Source: Pseudomonadales bacterium (GTDB taxonomy: Bacteria; Pseudomonadota; Gammaproteobacteria; Pseudomonadales; Azotimanducaceae). Taken from it: a DNA stretch of 64,000 nt. The notes under the pieces were generated by a model that was not told the origin of the DNA, ran no database searches, and saw only the letters and a program-made list of their open reading frames with translations. The translations under genes were made by a program, and so were the position numbers. How positions within the stretch are numbered: the first letter of the stretch is position 1; each line of letters begins with the position of its first letter. The stretch is taken from positions 248,001-312,000 of the forward strand of contig JANQPF010000005.1 of NCBI GenBank assembly GCA_028285415.1, given 5' to 3'. Below are positions 47,101 to 53,724 of the stretch, in pieces.

Positions 47101-48416
47101 AGATCGGTCACGGCGATCAATTCGGCGGCGCCCAGTGTCGTCGCAAGGTCTTCGGTGACGCTCAGCCCCTGCAGGTTGGTTGCGCCGAGATTGACCAGCG
47201 TGATGGTCACCTCGCTCATGAACCCCCGCTCCGTTGCAACGGCGTCGGTGGCCGTTTTGGCGGCGCCCAGCTGTGCCGTCGGCTGCGGCTCGGGGACGAT
47301 GATCGGCGTCGGGTCGTCTTCGCCGGGGTCGTCGGCGCGGCCGTTGCCGTTACTGTCGGGTTCCGTCCCGTCATCGGAAAGGTCGGTGACCGGTTCGCCG
47401 TTGCCAAGGCCGATCACCTCAGCTGAATTCAGGAATTCATACACGCCGTCCGGACGGAAGCTGACCGTAAACGACAGTCCGGCGCGTGCCCCGGGCAGCA
47501 GGAAATTGCGGCCGCGCAGGAGATTCGCGTCGCTGATGCCGTCATAGTCGGGATTCACGGTGAGTCCGCCGATGGCGGTTGGAGCCCGGGTCACGGTGAC
47601 GTCGGTGGCGCCCATGAACGTCAGTTCCAGGTCGTCGCGAATCTGCAGGTTTGTGATCTTCACATCACCCAGGTTTTTTACGAGCAACTCAAAGGTTGCT
47701 TCAAATACGCCAGGCAGGGTCTCTTCCAGGCCGCTCAGCCGCTTGGCCAGGCCCAGGGCGGGATCTTGTGGCAAGGGCGGCAGAACAATGGGTGTCGGCT
47801 CGCTGTCGTCGGTCGGTTCGGGATTGTCGGCGGGCCGATTGCCGGGAGTGTCCGGGTCCGGATCAGCGCCGTTCTGCGACCCGTCAAAGGTGATTTTGCC
47901 GCTGTCGTTACCCCGGGCAACGGCCTTGGCTTTGTTGAAGAAAGGTCCCGGCTCACCGTTGGGATTAAACACGAGCGTGAAGCTGACAATCGCCTCGCCG
48001 CCGACCCGCAGCTGCTCTGTGCCGCTCAGGAGATTGGTCTCGAAGATACCGTCAAAGCGGGGATCGACTTCGCTCAGGTCGCCGGTCACCCGGAGGGACT
48101 CAATTGCCAGCACGTCAGCCGGGGCAATCAGCGCCTGGATGTCGTCGATAATCTGAACCTGTTTGAGAGGCTCGCCGCCGACGTTCTGAACGCGCAACTC
48201 TATGGTTGCAGAAAAGCTGCCGTCGCCGTTCGGCTGGGCCTCTCCGGCGCGTTTCGCCAGCGCAATTTGTGCCTGTCCAGCCGCGACGGGCGGCTGGTTG
48301 ACCTGGCCGCCCGTGCCATTGGCCCACGCCGGCGTAACTCCGCCAAGCAGGAAAACGGGCAGCAGCACGAGCGCGGCCCGCATGAATTTTCTATGCAGCC
48401 TAAACAGGCACGACAT
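38148..48416 (-). CDS. Giant multi-domain surface protein, 3422 aa
   Basis: The protein has a signal peptide (to about 32), then nine tandem ~150-160 residue modules (about 45-1495). Each starts with LGLAK-like residues, has a DUF11-like beta sandwich and ends with an Asp-rich loop of DPDPNGDG type plus PTPI. Next come a SdrD/Cna-B-like domain (FSDLNTNQRFDEDEP, about 1500), a DUF11 domain (VTKTAAQATAVIGDLV), another SdrD-B-like domain (VFHDKNEDGWQDDDEPG), two OmpA peptidoglycan-binding domains (KFVGHTDNEPLS; EVVGHTDVP; about 2018-2280), and a long beta-rich barrel region to the C-terminal Trp (LIGKW). It is probably an outer-membrane adhesin/scaffold. GGGGGG precedes ATG 48416. No secretion partner is adjacent. 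Confidence 0.87.
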   Translation of the reverse strand: MSCLFRLHRKFMRAALVLLPVFLLGGVTPAWANGTGGQVNQPPVAAGQAQIALAKRAGEAQPNGDGSFSATIELRVQNVGGEPLKQVQIIDDIQALIAPADVLAIESLRVTGDLSEVDPRFDGIFETNLLSGTEQLRVGGEAIVSFTLVFNPNGEPGPFFNKAKAVARGNDSGKITFDGSQNGADPDPDTPGNRPADNPEPTDDSEPTPIVLPPLPQDPALGLAKRLSGLEETLPGVFEATFELLVKNLGDVKITNLQIRDDLELTFMGATDVTVTRAPTAIGGLTVNPDYDGISDANLLRGRNFLLPGARAGLSFTVSFRPDGVYEFLNSAEVIGLGNGEPVTDLSDDGTEPDSNGNGRADDPGEDDPTPIIVPEPQPTAQLGAAKTATDAVATERGFMSEVTITLVNLGATNLQGLSVTEDLATTLGAAELIAVTDLAATGALVVNPGFDGLTDTNLLDPASSLDADASAQISFRLVFAPADDAGELLNQVLAGALAPDGTTVEDFSTNGTNPDPNGDGRPDEAEPTPIRYATAPAVGLAKAASAVDTLADGRYAVTFRLVIENLGDVAVRDLAISDDLNATFGDVPYVVQAPPAASDLLTANPAFDGAADQVLARAGSLPAGAVAEVTFTVEFGPLEASREFTNSALVVASTRQGEPLTDRSTDGEDPDPNGDGVADESEPTPFAVDVAPALPIVGVAKLLEDLVPVAEGSRITLRFTIENLSDVPAPGVQLNDNLRTTFGEAAVITVIEPPVVSGALTQANALYDGTDNTELLSGEEMLPAAGAAQVLLTADISGVSGDFLNSARVSATDASGTEVASDLSDDGTEVDANGNGFPADADENDPTPITLPPVTQTPLLGLAKSVSSVETLGADVFAVTLLFTIANLGTADATGVQLTDSLDATFGDTPFAVTSVESADFVVNPGFDGVADTNLLSGADVLSAGASGSVTLALEIRPAETRTFTNSAVIVDDSGGDDTSTEGDDPDPDGDGNPGNNDVPTLIELPADPGDTLLGLAKSASPVEPSAADTFATTLTFTLVNLGDVDLSQVQVTDNLAAVFGETPFSVAGPVTTSEGLAANPDFDGVADTNLLDAEQSSLAAGASATVSILITFSPDPAGAEFFNLATAGGETPDGTEVTDTSTDGTNPDPNGDGNPDEAEPTPIVTGGANGSTAIGSAKALLESRALGNQAFELTFGFVLENLDRERDATFVQVTDDLAAAFPRATIEVLDVRVTSGVLTLNGAYDGVTETRLLSGSDTLRAGERATLELSLRVTLADDEDLFFNQAEITTADSQDGAPVAQDLSDDGTEPDSNGNQIADDEGEDDPTPVRLSANAVLGVAKSVASIQALDANRFSVAFLLNVENLGDVTVDNVQVSEDLPAAFPEPAVVSVSAAPAVTGALTGANANFDGAADTNLLAPGNGLAPGERGTITFTIVVALNGSTGPFANQVVITGESPDGDPGEDPSAPGNDPDPDGDGDPGGPGEDAPTPVDFPAGLIGTVFSDLNTNQRFDEDEPRLAGWTVELLDADGQLVAVAITGADGTYQFLDRAPGDYTVRFRHPEINVTWGERAAELIANGVTVVDFPVAPSGRFYGAVDRELVPGVTVALTDADGTLLPSACLLPGQQSQTVGSDAAYRFDINPGANAACPDAAREYVLQIVAVPDLFAAGVSALIPPAGTLDTVTCPIDGNGEPPCVIQPQDSPPQGMDDTTYYTRWSVDADGQTVVHNHIPLDLPAAGATLSLVSVTKTAAQATAVIGDLVTYDVTVVNLTPNALDELTLVDDLPAGFQWVPDSQRLIRAGADGEFGTLDDVEEALGSVGIDPVELGPFMLAGGERVRLRYYARVSTGVTRGEYVNTVTPIQNGTQIGNRALAAVEIVADPIFEQTTIVGKVFHDKNEDGWQDDDEPGIAGVRLATVGGLLIETDGSGRYHIADIDVPRFERGRNFILKLDTATLPDGAEVISENPRVIRVTQALMSRLNFAVKLPEQAAPSPLQPPTRYIRTETRVLRGLVQPVSFESGKSYIPATYAAQLNDTLKRYRDYKNLRLKFVGHTDNEPLSPRAAAIYGDNQGLSEARARQVKDLVVEELERLRAASDESGQIKSETEGHADRRPIASNESRAGMALNRRVEIEILFDQDVEKTELVTDEAVEVGEFPTFATDVLALTAYFAEGADVMSADQRKVLADRLGDVGEEQNLVVEVVGHTDVPTGDSAADLAISQTRATHVAQTLAELLDLPVESIAVSARGADEPVADNETVYGRRLNRRVEIRVQYDYVEKISQVSKAPVQDALPVDPVALAAGGRLWLTEDPLIVEPRLDVVADTHVVVDDAGALTDPLDFSGYTNYASFVERYQLDIYDAADTDFVRPLASWQGSALDNISIPEFSQPLAAEQSLVYVIRAYDAAGHEDATHARSLRVVADNYGNVVRETPGRIWGQNNLARQVIPVAGSRIRVNGSALADVDTVIVNERTIPLDRQGRFAAEFQAAEGRQVFNVSGLRAGTPVWQQALETEVDDNYTFFVALANITAGQQDLSGDFESLAGDDHFDESVFVDGRLAFYAKAKIKGKYLLTAQLDSTEDELSEFSDNLRREDPRRVFRQLDPNRYYAVYGDDSTTVSDVDSQGAFYLRLDWDRNQLLWGNFNTGLTDTEFAQYNRSLYGAKGSHASQAQTRYGDARTRANVFASEAQSAAAHVTFRATGGSLYYLKHTDIVQGSEKVWVEVRQRDTEQVIERQEYIAGRDYEIDPLQGRIILSRPLSQVVNDRAGTIIRTDALEGDDVFLLVDYEYVPAGFDAEDMTYGGRAQTWLGDHVGVGVSKVVDERDGTDFDLQGVDLTLKAGKGTYISAEVARSDARQHDAGFGSADGGLSFTDQNGSGNGDTLSGDAIGIEARVNLGEVSDTLKGDVRAWHKNRDAEFSNGRLREGLEVTDQGVEAKWQPADGIALSSSYTDLEEDGRHHTKVARVQADVKVDRLTIGGEVRHEDIVRESLSPGLQSDGEGLLAGARLGYALNERQTLYAALQTGLDEEGDYEDNDLVTVGVNTRMSPHTAMSLEAVDGDRGSALVGGLDFSPADRLDFNVKGGVGSGALNGFTGSYQLAEGHELYGSYTVDPDRTDGARELLTIGQRRDAGNRLGVFTESQFGKDDRYGGVNHAFGLDFDTDAGWVLSSLLQYSENDTDANAFERMAASLGATLKRDRLKFASKLEYRADEGALVDSRQYLLSTSATYIYSDHRRWLGQLNLSWTDDEISGNRNARFVEFDLGHAYRPVNGDRWNVLTKYSYFYDLVSVGQSVDRPDQDVHILSTEALYRVNARWELGGKVALKEGRLRAGRDMGPWEDYGVGLGVLRARYHLTHRWDGLIEYRYLHDRFGESTRHGSLIGLYRHIGEHMKLGIGYNFTDFNDDLKDAEYDNHGWFVDLIGKW
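43930..48290 (-). repeat. Nine tandem DUF11-like / Asp-loop coding repeats
   Basis: Each unit of roughly 450-500 bp encodes a beta-sandwich beginning LGLAKS-like and a conserved NLL...LSAG segment. It ends with a calcium-loop type string such as DPNGDGNPDEAEPTPI. Nine starts can be counted. The DNA copies are divergent, so recent expansion is unlikely. Confidence 0.75.
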
Positions 48417-48452
48417 AGGCCCCCCGATGTCGTTTGAATGTTGTCCATGAAT

Positions 48453-48470
48453 GCAGGTGACGGCACCTGC
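48453..48470. other. 7-bp hairpin in the leader of the giant gene
   Basis: GCAGGTG (48453-48459) and CACCTGC (48464-48470) flank loop ACGG (CCGT on the minus-strand transcript). It is 37-54 nt upstream of the giant gene start codon. The rest of the 206-nt gap to pyrC shows no known riboswitch. Confidence 0.35.
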
Positions 48471-48622
48471 GTAGAGCGCGCAGTACTTGGCAGCGCTGTG
48501 TGTAACCTAACGGACCGCTTGTGGTTTTAGATCTGCGGCTTGTGCAGTTTACAAGAAGGCGGGATCGAGTAAGCCACGGATTTGTAAAGAAAAGCTCAAA
48601 TCGTCTCCGGATAGCAGGCCGG

Positions 48623-49654
48623 TCAGACCAACGTCCACGTCAGGCGCTCGCCGGCCATGAACGGCACGATGTCCTCGTCCAGGTAGGGAAAGCTCGTCGG
48701 CACCTGCCAGGCACGCCGCTCGAGGGTGAGGGTGCCGGTGTTGCGCGGCAGCCCGTAGAAGTCCGCACCGAAGTGGCTGGCAAACCCTTCCAGCCGCTCG
48801 AGCTGACCGGCCGCGTCGAATACTTCGGCGTAAAGCGCCATCGCGGCGGGTGCCGTAAAACTGCCCGCGCAGCCGCAGGCGGATTCTTTGTCCGATTTGC
48901 TGTGGGGGGCGCTATCGGTACCCAGGAAAAACTTGGGGTTGCCGGACGTTGCCGCGGCCACTAGCGCCTGGCGATGCGTTTCTCGTTTGAGCACCGGCAG
49001 GCAGTAGTTGTGTGGGCGGATGCCGCCGACCAGCATGTCGTTGCGGTTCAGCAACAGGTGGTGAGCGGTGATGGTCGCGCCGACGTGGTCGGGTGCTTCG
49101 CTGACAAACGCGGTGGCGTCGGCCGTTGTGATGTGCTCAAACACGACTTTGAGACCGGGAAAGCGGGCAAGCAGCGGCGTCAGCACCTCGTCGATGAATA
49201 CGGCTTCGCGGTCGAAAATGTCGACGTGGTCGTGAGTGACCTCACCGTGAATGAGGAGCGGCATACCCTCGCGCTCCATGACCGCAAGGGTTTCGTTGCA
49301 GAGCTTGATGTCGGTGACGCCGGACTCCGAGTTGGTGGTGGCCCCGGCCGGATAGAGTTTCACGCCAAACACCTGTCCGCTCGCCTTTGCCAGACTGATC
49401 TCCTCCGGCGGGGTGTTGTCCGTGAGATAGAGCGTCATCAGCGGCTCGAAGTCTGTCTCTGCAGGCAGGGCTGCCAGAATGCGTTCCCGATACGCGATGG
49501 CGTGCTCGGTTGTGGTCACTGGCGGGGTCAGGTTCGGCATGATAATCGCCCGACGGAACTGTCGTGCGGTAAAAGGCACCACCTCGCGCAGCACGTCGCC
49601 GTCGCGTACGTGCAGATGCCAGTCATCGGGTGTGGTCAGGGTGATACGGTCCAC
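48623..49654 (-). CDS. pyrC: Dihydroorotase
   Basis: This 343-residue class II dihydroorotase interconverts carbamoyl-aspartate and dihydroorotate in pyrimidine synthesis. The zinc ligands are visible: [10 protein letters not shown] (HxH, about 12-14), the carboxylated Lys in [22 protein letters not shown] and FEHITTADA, and Asp in [11 protein letters not shown]. Length and motif order match PyrC of gammaproteobacteria. GTG 49654 is the first usable codon; the Shine-Dalgarno is only GAAG. It lies between a RidA-family gene upstream and the giant surface-protein gene downstream, on the same strand. Confidence 0.95.
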   Translation of the reverse strand: MDRITLTTPDDWHLHVRDGDVLREVVPFTARQFRRAIIMPNLTPPVTTTEHAIAYRERILAALPAETDFEPLMTLYLTDNTPPEEISLAKASGQVFGVKLYPAGATTNSESGVTDIKLCNETLAVMEREGMPLLIHGEVTHDHVDIFDREAVFIDEVLTPLLARFPGLKVVFEHITTADATAFVSEAPDHVGATITAHHLLLNRNDMLVGGIRPHNYCLPVLKRETHRQALVAAATSGNPKFFLGTDSAPHSKSDKESACGCAGSFTAPAAMALYAEVFDAAGQLERLEGFASHFGADFYGLPRNTGTLTLERRAWQVPTSFPYLDEDIVPFMAGERLTWTLV

Positions 49655-49709
49655 GCTTGATCTTCGGTCCAGGTTGCAGCTCGGATGCCTAGTCTACCGT
49701 GCTGCGAGC

Positions 49710-50183
49710 CTACAGGCGGATTTTTACCTGCGCCTCGATCTCCACGGGTACCCCGAAGGGCAACTCCGCCATGCCGACGGCGGAACGGGTATGGGCGCCG
49801 ACGTCGGGACCGAAGACCTCGAGAATGAGATCCGAGCAGCCGTTGATCACCGGAGGAATGGTGTTGAAACCGGGTGCGCAGTTGACCATGCCGAACACCT
49901 TCAGCCAGGCTTCGACGCGGTCCAGCGAGCCGACCGCCTGGCTGATGCTGGCAAAGAGCCCGAGCGCAACCTTACGGGCGGCCTCGTACGCTTCTTCGGG
50001 AGAGACGGCATCGCCAACTTTGCCCAGCGGCTTTGCCATGCTGCCGTCGGCGTTCGTGGGCACGTGGCCTGACAGATACAAGATCTGTCCATCCAGACGG
50101 GTCAGATCGAACGGCAGTTTTGCTGTCTGCATGGGTTCGGGCAAGGTCAGGCCCAATTCGGCAAATCGGTCATCGACGCTCAT
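49710..50183 (-). CDS. RidA/YjgF-family protein
   Basis: This 157-residue member of the RidA superfamily hydrolyses reactive enamine/imine intermediates or binds related metabolites. The characteristic strand ILYLSGHVPTN and the C-terminal RSAVGMAELPFGVPVEIEAQVKI, with the Arg used by RidA deaminases, are present. ATG 50183 follows GGGGGAC and gives a normal length; GTG 50264 would add 27 residues with no clear function. It lies 55 nt upstream of pyrC on the same strand. Confidence 0.88.
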   Translation of the reverse strand: MSVDDRFAELGLTLPEPMQTAKLPFDLTRLDGQILYLSGHVPTNADGSMAKPLGKVGDAVSPEEAYEAARKVALGLFASISQAVGSLDRVEAWLKVFGMVNCAPGFNTIPPVINGCSDLILEVFGPDVGAHTRSAVGMAELPFGVPVEIEAQVKIRL

Positions 50184-50322
50184 GTAGTCCCCCGGTTGGA
50201 TGTTTTGATGAGTTTGTTGGGCGCTAGCGTAAGCCTGCGGAGGTGCAAATGTCGACTGGGTCACAGCGATTCCCGGACGCTCGTCTACACTGGTTGGAAG
50301 GGATGAATTTCGAAAACGGACG

Positions 50323-50341
50323 TTCGGTTCACCACACCGAA
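50323..50341. promoter_or_regulatory. Inverted repeat upstream of TIGR04219-like gene
   Basis: TTCGGT (50323-50328) and ACCGAA (50336-50341) are complementary with a 7-nt spacer, 22 nt before the outer-membrane gene start. It may be an operator. The 180-nt divergent gap between RidA and this gene shows no other feature. Confidence 0.3.
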
Positions 50342-50363
50342 ACAGCTTGGAATTTTCACCCTG

Positions 50364-51122
50364 ATGAACAACAAAGTTGTCTTAGGCGCGTTGGCGGCGT
50401 GCCTGTTCACCACTCCTACACCACCCGTTCACGCAGACACCGTCCTCGGCCTTTACGCCGGCGCTGGTACCTGGCAGCAGGAATATGGTGGTGACATTAC
50501 CTCCGGCCTGTCCGCAGTCAACGTCGAGGATGACCTCGGCATCGATGACGACAGCAACGCGGTGCTTTACGTGGCGCTCGAACACGGCCTGCCCGTATTG
50601 CCGAACATCCGCGCCCAGCACTTCTCCATGGATTCTCGGGGCAGCAACGTGCTCTCGCGTACCATTGAATTCAACGGTGATGTCTTCAGCATCTCGGACA
50701 ACGTCGCGACGACCGTCGATCTGACTCAGTCTGATGCGGTCCTTTACTATGAGGTGCTGGACAACGTCGTGTCTCTGGATCTCGGCCTTGCGGTCAGTCT
50801 CATTGAAGGTCGTATCGAGGTCGCCAGCCTCGCGGACAGTGCGGAAGCCGAGTTCGATGAGGTTGTTCCCATGATCTATGCCAAGGCGCGGGCCGACCTG
50901 CCGCTGACGGGTTTCTGGGTGGGTATCGAAGGCCAGGGTCTCAGCTACGACGACAACAGTCTGCTCGAGCTCAACGCCCAGATTGCCTGGGAAAGCGAAA
51001 TGGGTCTCGGCATCGAGGCGGGCTGGCGCAGCGTCGACATCGAGTTCGACTCGTTCGATGACGTCGATAGCGCCGAGATTGACATCAGCGGGCCTTACGC
51101 CGCAATCAACTACCACTTCTAG
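50364..51122 (+). CDS. TIGR04219-like outer-membrane beta-barrel protein
   Basis: This 252-residue exported barrel protein has a signal peptide at about 1-24 (ending VHA), then DTVLGLYAGAGTWQQEYGGDI, acidic turns with DDLGIDDDSNAVLYVALEHGLPVLPNIR, and a final YAAINYHF, a BAM-type terminal Phe. The pattern fits the TIGR04219 outer-membrane family found in marine gammaproteobacteria. The function is not known. The Shine-Dalgarno sequence is poor before ATG 50364, but the signal peptide start supports it. Confidence 0.82.
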   Translation: MNNKVVLGALAACLFTTPTPPVHADTVLGLYAGAGTWQQEYGGDITSGLSAVNVEDDLGIDDDSNAVLYVALEHGLPVLPNIRAQHFSMDSRGSNVLSRTIEFNGDVFSISDNVATTVDLTQSDAVLYYEVLDNVVSLDLGLAVSLIEGRIEVASLADSAEAEFDEVVPMIYAKARADLPLTGFWVGIEGQGLSYDDNSLLELNAQIAWESEMGLGIEAGWRSVDIEFDSFDDVDSAEIDISGPYAAINYHF

Positions 51123-51193
51123 CGCTTCGCATCTCAAGCGCACCGACACGGCCTGGCAGCCGTGTCGTCGGCGATTTTGTGCATAATGACGGC

Positions 51194-52663
51194 ATGGAAT
51201 CACCGACGCCCAATCATGATCGGGTGATGCGCGCTCTCAAGAAAGCGCTGCCTGCGTCGTGCCTCATCACCGACGGTCCGGGACTGCGTCCGTACGAATG
51301 TGACGGATTGACCGCCATTCGTGAAGCGCCCTGGCTGGTTGCACTGCCGGAAACGGAAGCGCAGGTTGCGGCGGTGCTTGCCGTTTGCCGGGAACACGGC
51401 GTCTCCGTGGTCCCCCGCGGCGCAGGCACGGGACTCTCCGGAGGGGCACGGCCTCATGCTGATGGCGTGGTGCTCGGCTTGTCGAGAATGAATCGAATCC
51501 TCGAGATTGACCCGGCGAACGGCATTGCCCGGGTAGAGCCGGGTGTGCGCAACCTGGCAATTTCCGAGGCGGCCGCCGAGTTCGGTCTGTATTACGCACC
51601 CGACCCATCCTCGCAGATTGCCTGCAGCATCGGCGGCAACGTGGCGGAAAACTCCGGCGGCGTGCACTGCCTGAAGTACGGGCTGACCGTGCACAACGTG
51701 CTCGGCGCACGCGTGATGCTGATGAACGGTGAAGTGCTGGAGCTGGGTGGTCCCCTTTACGACACGCCGGGGCTCGACCTGCTGGCTGTGCTCTGCGGTT
51801 CGGAGGGCATGCTGGGGCTGGTTCTCGAAGTCACGGTAGCGCTTCTGCCGAAACCGCCGGAGGTGGCGGTCCTCCTTGCCGCGTTTGCTGACGTCGGTGC
51901 CGCCGGACAGGCGGTGGCGGACATCATCGGCGCAGGCATCATTCCCGCCGGCATGGAGATGATGGATCGGCTTGCGGTGCAGGCGGCCGAGGCTTTCGCC
52001 AAAGCAGGGTATCCGGAGGATGCAGCCGCGATTCTCCTGATCGAGTTAGACGGCAGCGAAACGGAGCTGGCCCGCCAGGGAGCGGTGGTGGAACGCCTCC
52101 TCAGTGAGGGAGGCGCCTACCAGATTGATGTGGCGCGCGATGCCGATGCTCAGGCGCGTTTGTGGAAAGGGCGCAAGTCGGCGTTTCCGGCGGTGGGACG
52201 CATCGCGCCGGACTACTACTGCATGGACGGCACGATACCGCGTCACCGTCTCGCGGAGGTGCTCACGGAAATCGACAGTCTGTCCGAGGAGTACGGCCTG
52301 CAGGTGGCGAACGTGTTTCATGCCGGTGACGGTAACCTGCACCCACTCATCCTCTTCGATGCCAACAAGCCCGGAGAACTCGAGCGCACCGAGGAGATGG
52401 GCGGCAGAATCCTCGAGCTCTGCGTTGCCGTGGGCGGTACGGTTACCGGCGAGCACGGTGTAGGAGTCGAGAAGCTCAATCAGATGTGCGTCCAGTTCAA
52501 CGGTGCAGAGCTGTCGCAGTTCTTTCGCCTCAAAAGCGCCTGGGATCCGGATGAGCTGCTCAATCCCGGCAAAGGCATTCCGACGCTTACCCGCTGCGGC
52601 GAGCTTGGCGGTATGCACGTGCGCCACGGTGAGTTGCCGTTCCCGGATCTGGAGCGGTTCTAG
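51194..52663 (+). CDS. glcD: Glycolate oxidase subunit GlcD
   Basis: This 489-residue FAD-linked oxidase is the catalytic subunit of glycolate oxidase and oxidises glycolate to glyoxylate. The PCMH/FAD-binding part has VVPRGAGTGLSGGA (about 75-88), SIGGNVAENSGGVHCLKYG, and the C-terminal domain has VFHAGDGNLHPLILFD and GTVTGEHGVGVEK with the catalytic His residues. It starts the glcDEF operon; the next gene overlaps by one nt. ATG 51194 is preferred over a GTG at 51179. No glcC regulator is in the window. Confidence 0.94.
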   Translation: MESPTPNHDRVMRALKKALPASCLITDGPGLRPYECDGLTAIREAPWLVALPETEAQVAAVLAVCREHGVSVVPRGAGTGLSGGARPHADGVVLGLSRMNRILEIDPANGIARVEPGVRNLAISEAAAEFGLYYAPDPSSQIACSIGGNVAENSGGVHCLKYGLTVHNVLGARVMLMNGEVLELGGPLYDTPGLDLLAVLCGSEGMLGLVLEVTVALLPKPPEVAVLLAAFADVGAAGQAVADIIGAGIIPAGMEMMDRLAVQAAEAFAKAGYPEDAAAILLIELDGSETELARQGAVVERLLSEGGAYQIDVARDADAQARLWKGRKSAFPAVGRIAPDYYCMDGTIPRHRLAEVLTEIDSLSEEYGLQVANVFHAGDGNLHPLILFDANKPGELERTEEMGGRILELCVAVGGTVTGEHGVGVEKLNQMCVQFNGAELSQFFRLKSAWDPDELLNPGKGIPTLTRCGELGGMHVRHGELPFPDLERF

Positions 52664-53724
52664 TGAGCCAGGACAGCAGTGAACGGCTGACGGCGGCCGT
52701 TCGCGACGCAGTTGCCGACGGCAGGCGCTTGACGGTTGCCGGTGCCGGCAGCAAGCGCAACATCCTGCCAGGCACGTCGGGTGACATGTTAACGACCATG
52801 GAGCATGCCGGTATCGTTTCATACGATCCGGCGGAGCTTGTCATCACCGCGCGCGCGGGCACACCAATCAAAGCGCTGCAGGCGGAGCTTGCGCTGCACA
52901 ACCAGCGGCTGGCATGTGACCCTCCGCAGTTCCTTGGCCAGGGTACGGTTGGGGGTATGGTGGCCGCGGGACTCTCAGGACCCGGGCGCCCCTGGACGGG
53001 CGCGGTACGTGATGCGGTGCTTGGTGTTGTCATGGTCAACGGGCTCGGCGAGCAGCTGACCTTTGGCGGCCAGGTCATGAAAAACGTCGCGGGCTACGAC
53101 GTGTCGAGGTTGATGGCCGGTTCGTTTGGCGCCCTGGGCGTGCTCCTTGAAGTCAGTTTGCGCGTCGCGCCGGTGTGGGAAGACGACGTCACGATCGCGT
53201 TTGATCTCAGCGCTGCCAAAGCGCTCGATCGCTGCGCCGCCTGGCGTCAGCACTATCTGCCTTTGCAGGGTTCCTGGTGGCACGGAGGCAGATTTCACGT
53301 CCGTCTCGGCGGCAGCGCTGCGAGTGTCGCTGCCGCGATGCATCAGCTGGGCGGGGAGCGAGTGGACTTCCCCTGGGATCATGTACGCGATCACGCGCTC
53401 GATTTTTTCAAACCCCTCTCCGCGAGCGGGGATCACGGCGACAAGACGTTGTGGCGACTGGTTGTGCCACCCGCAGCGCCCATGGTGGAGGCGTATGACG
53501 ACATGGCGGTCATGTGGGCGGGTGGTCTGCGCTGGTGGTGGCACGACGATGAAGAGGCGATCCAGACTCACGTCAAAGCCATGGGAGGCTGGGCCTGGGC
53601 CATGGAACGGGCGCCGCGGCTGCCTGCCGCGGAGCGGGCGCTGATGCGGCGTATCAAGGCATCGTTCGATCCTGCGGGCCTCTTTGGTTCCGCACTGCCG
53701 ATTGAGGTCGATCATGCAGACTGA
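52663..53724 (+). CDS. glcE: Glycolate oxidase FAD-binding subunit GlcE
   Basis: This 353-residue second FAD-binding subunit of the GlcDEF complex has an AGAGSKRN loop, QFLGQGTVGGMVAAGLSGPGRPWTG (about 87-111) and VMKNVAGYDVSRLMAGSFGALGV, as in GlcE. It lacks the long catalytic domain of GlcD and so is a truncated-type relative, as expected. Its GTG start overlaps the glcD stop, and its stop overlaps the glcF start by 11 nt, so all three subunits are made together. Confidence 0.94.
   Translation: MSQDSSERLTAAVRDAVADGRRLTVAGAGSKRNILPGTSGDMLTTMEHAGIVSYDPAELVITARAGTPIKALQAELALHNQRLACDPPQFLGQGTVGGMVAAGLSGPGRPWTGAVRDAVLGVVMVNGLGEQLTFGGQVMKNVAGYDVSRLMAGSFGALGVLLEVSLRVAPVWEDDVTIAFDLSAAKALDRCAAWRQHYLPLQGSWWHGGRFHVRLGGSAASVAAAMHQLGGERVDFPWDHVRDHALDFFKPLSASGDHGDKTLWRLVVPPAAPMVEAYDDMAVMWAGGLRWWWHDDEEAIQTHVKAMGGWAWAMERAPRLPAAERALMRRIKASFDPAGLFGSALPIEVDHAD

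Noticed and set aside
50243-50494. Plus-strand frame containing MNFENGRSVHH with GGAAGGG before an ATG
   Set aside because: It runs out of frame into the outer-membrane gene and becomes Arg-rich there, so it is a shadow frame despite the good ribosome site.
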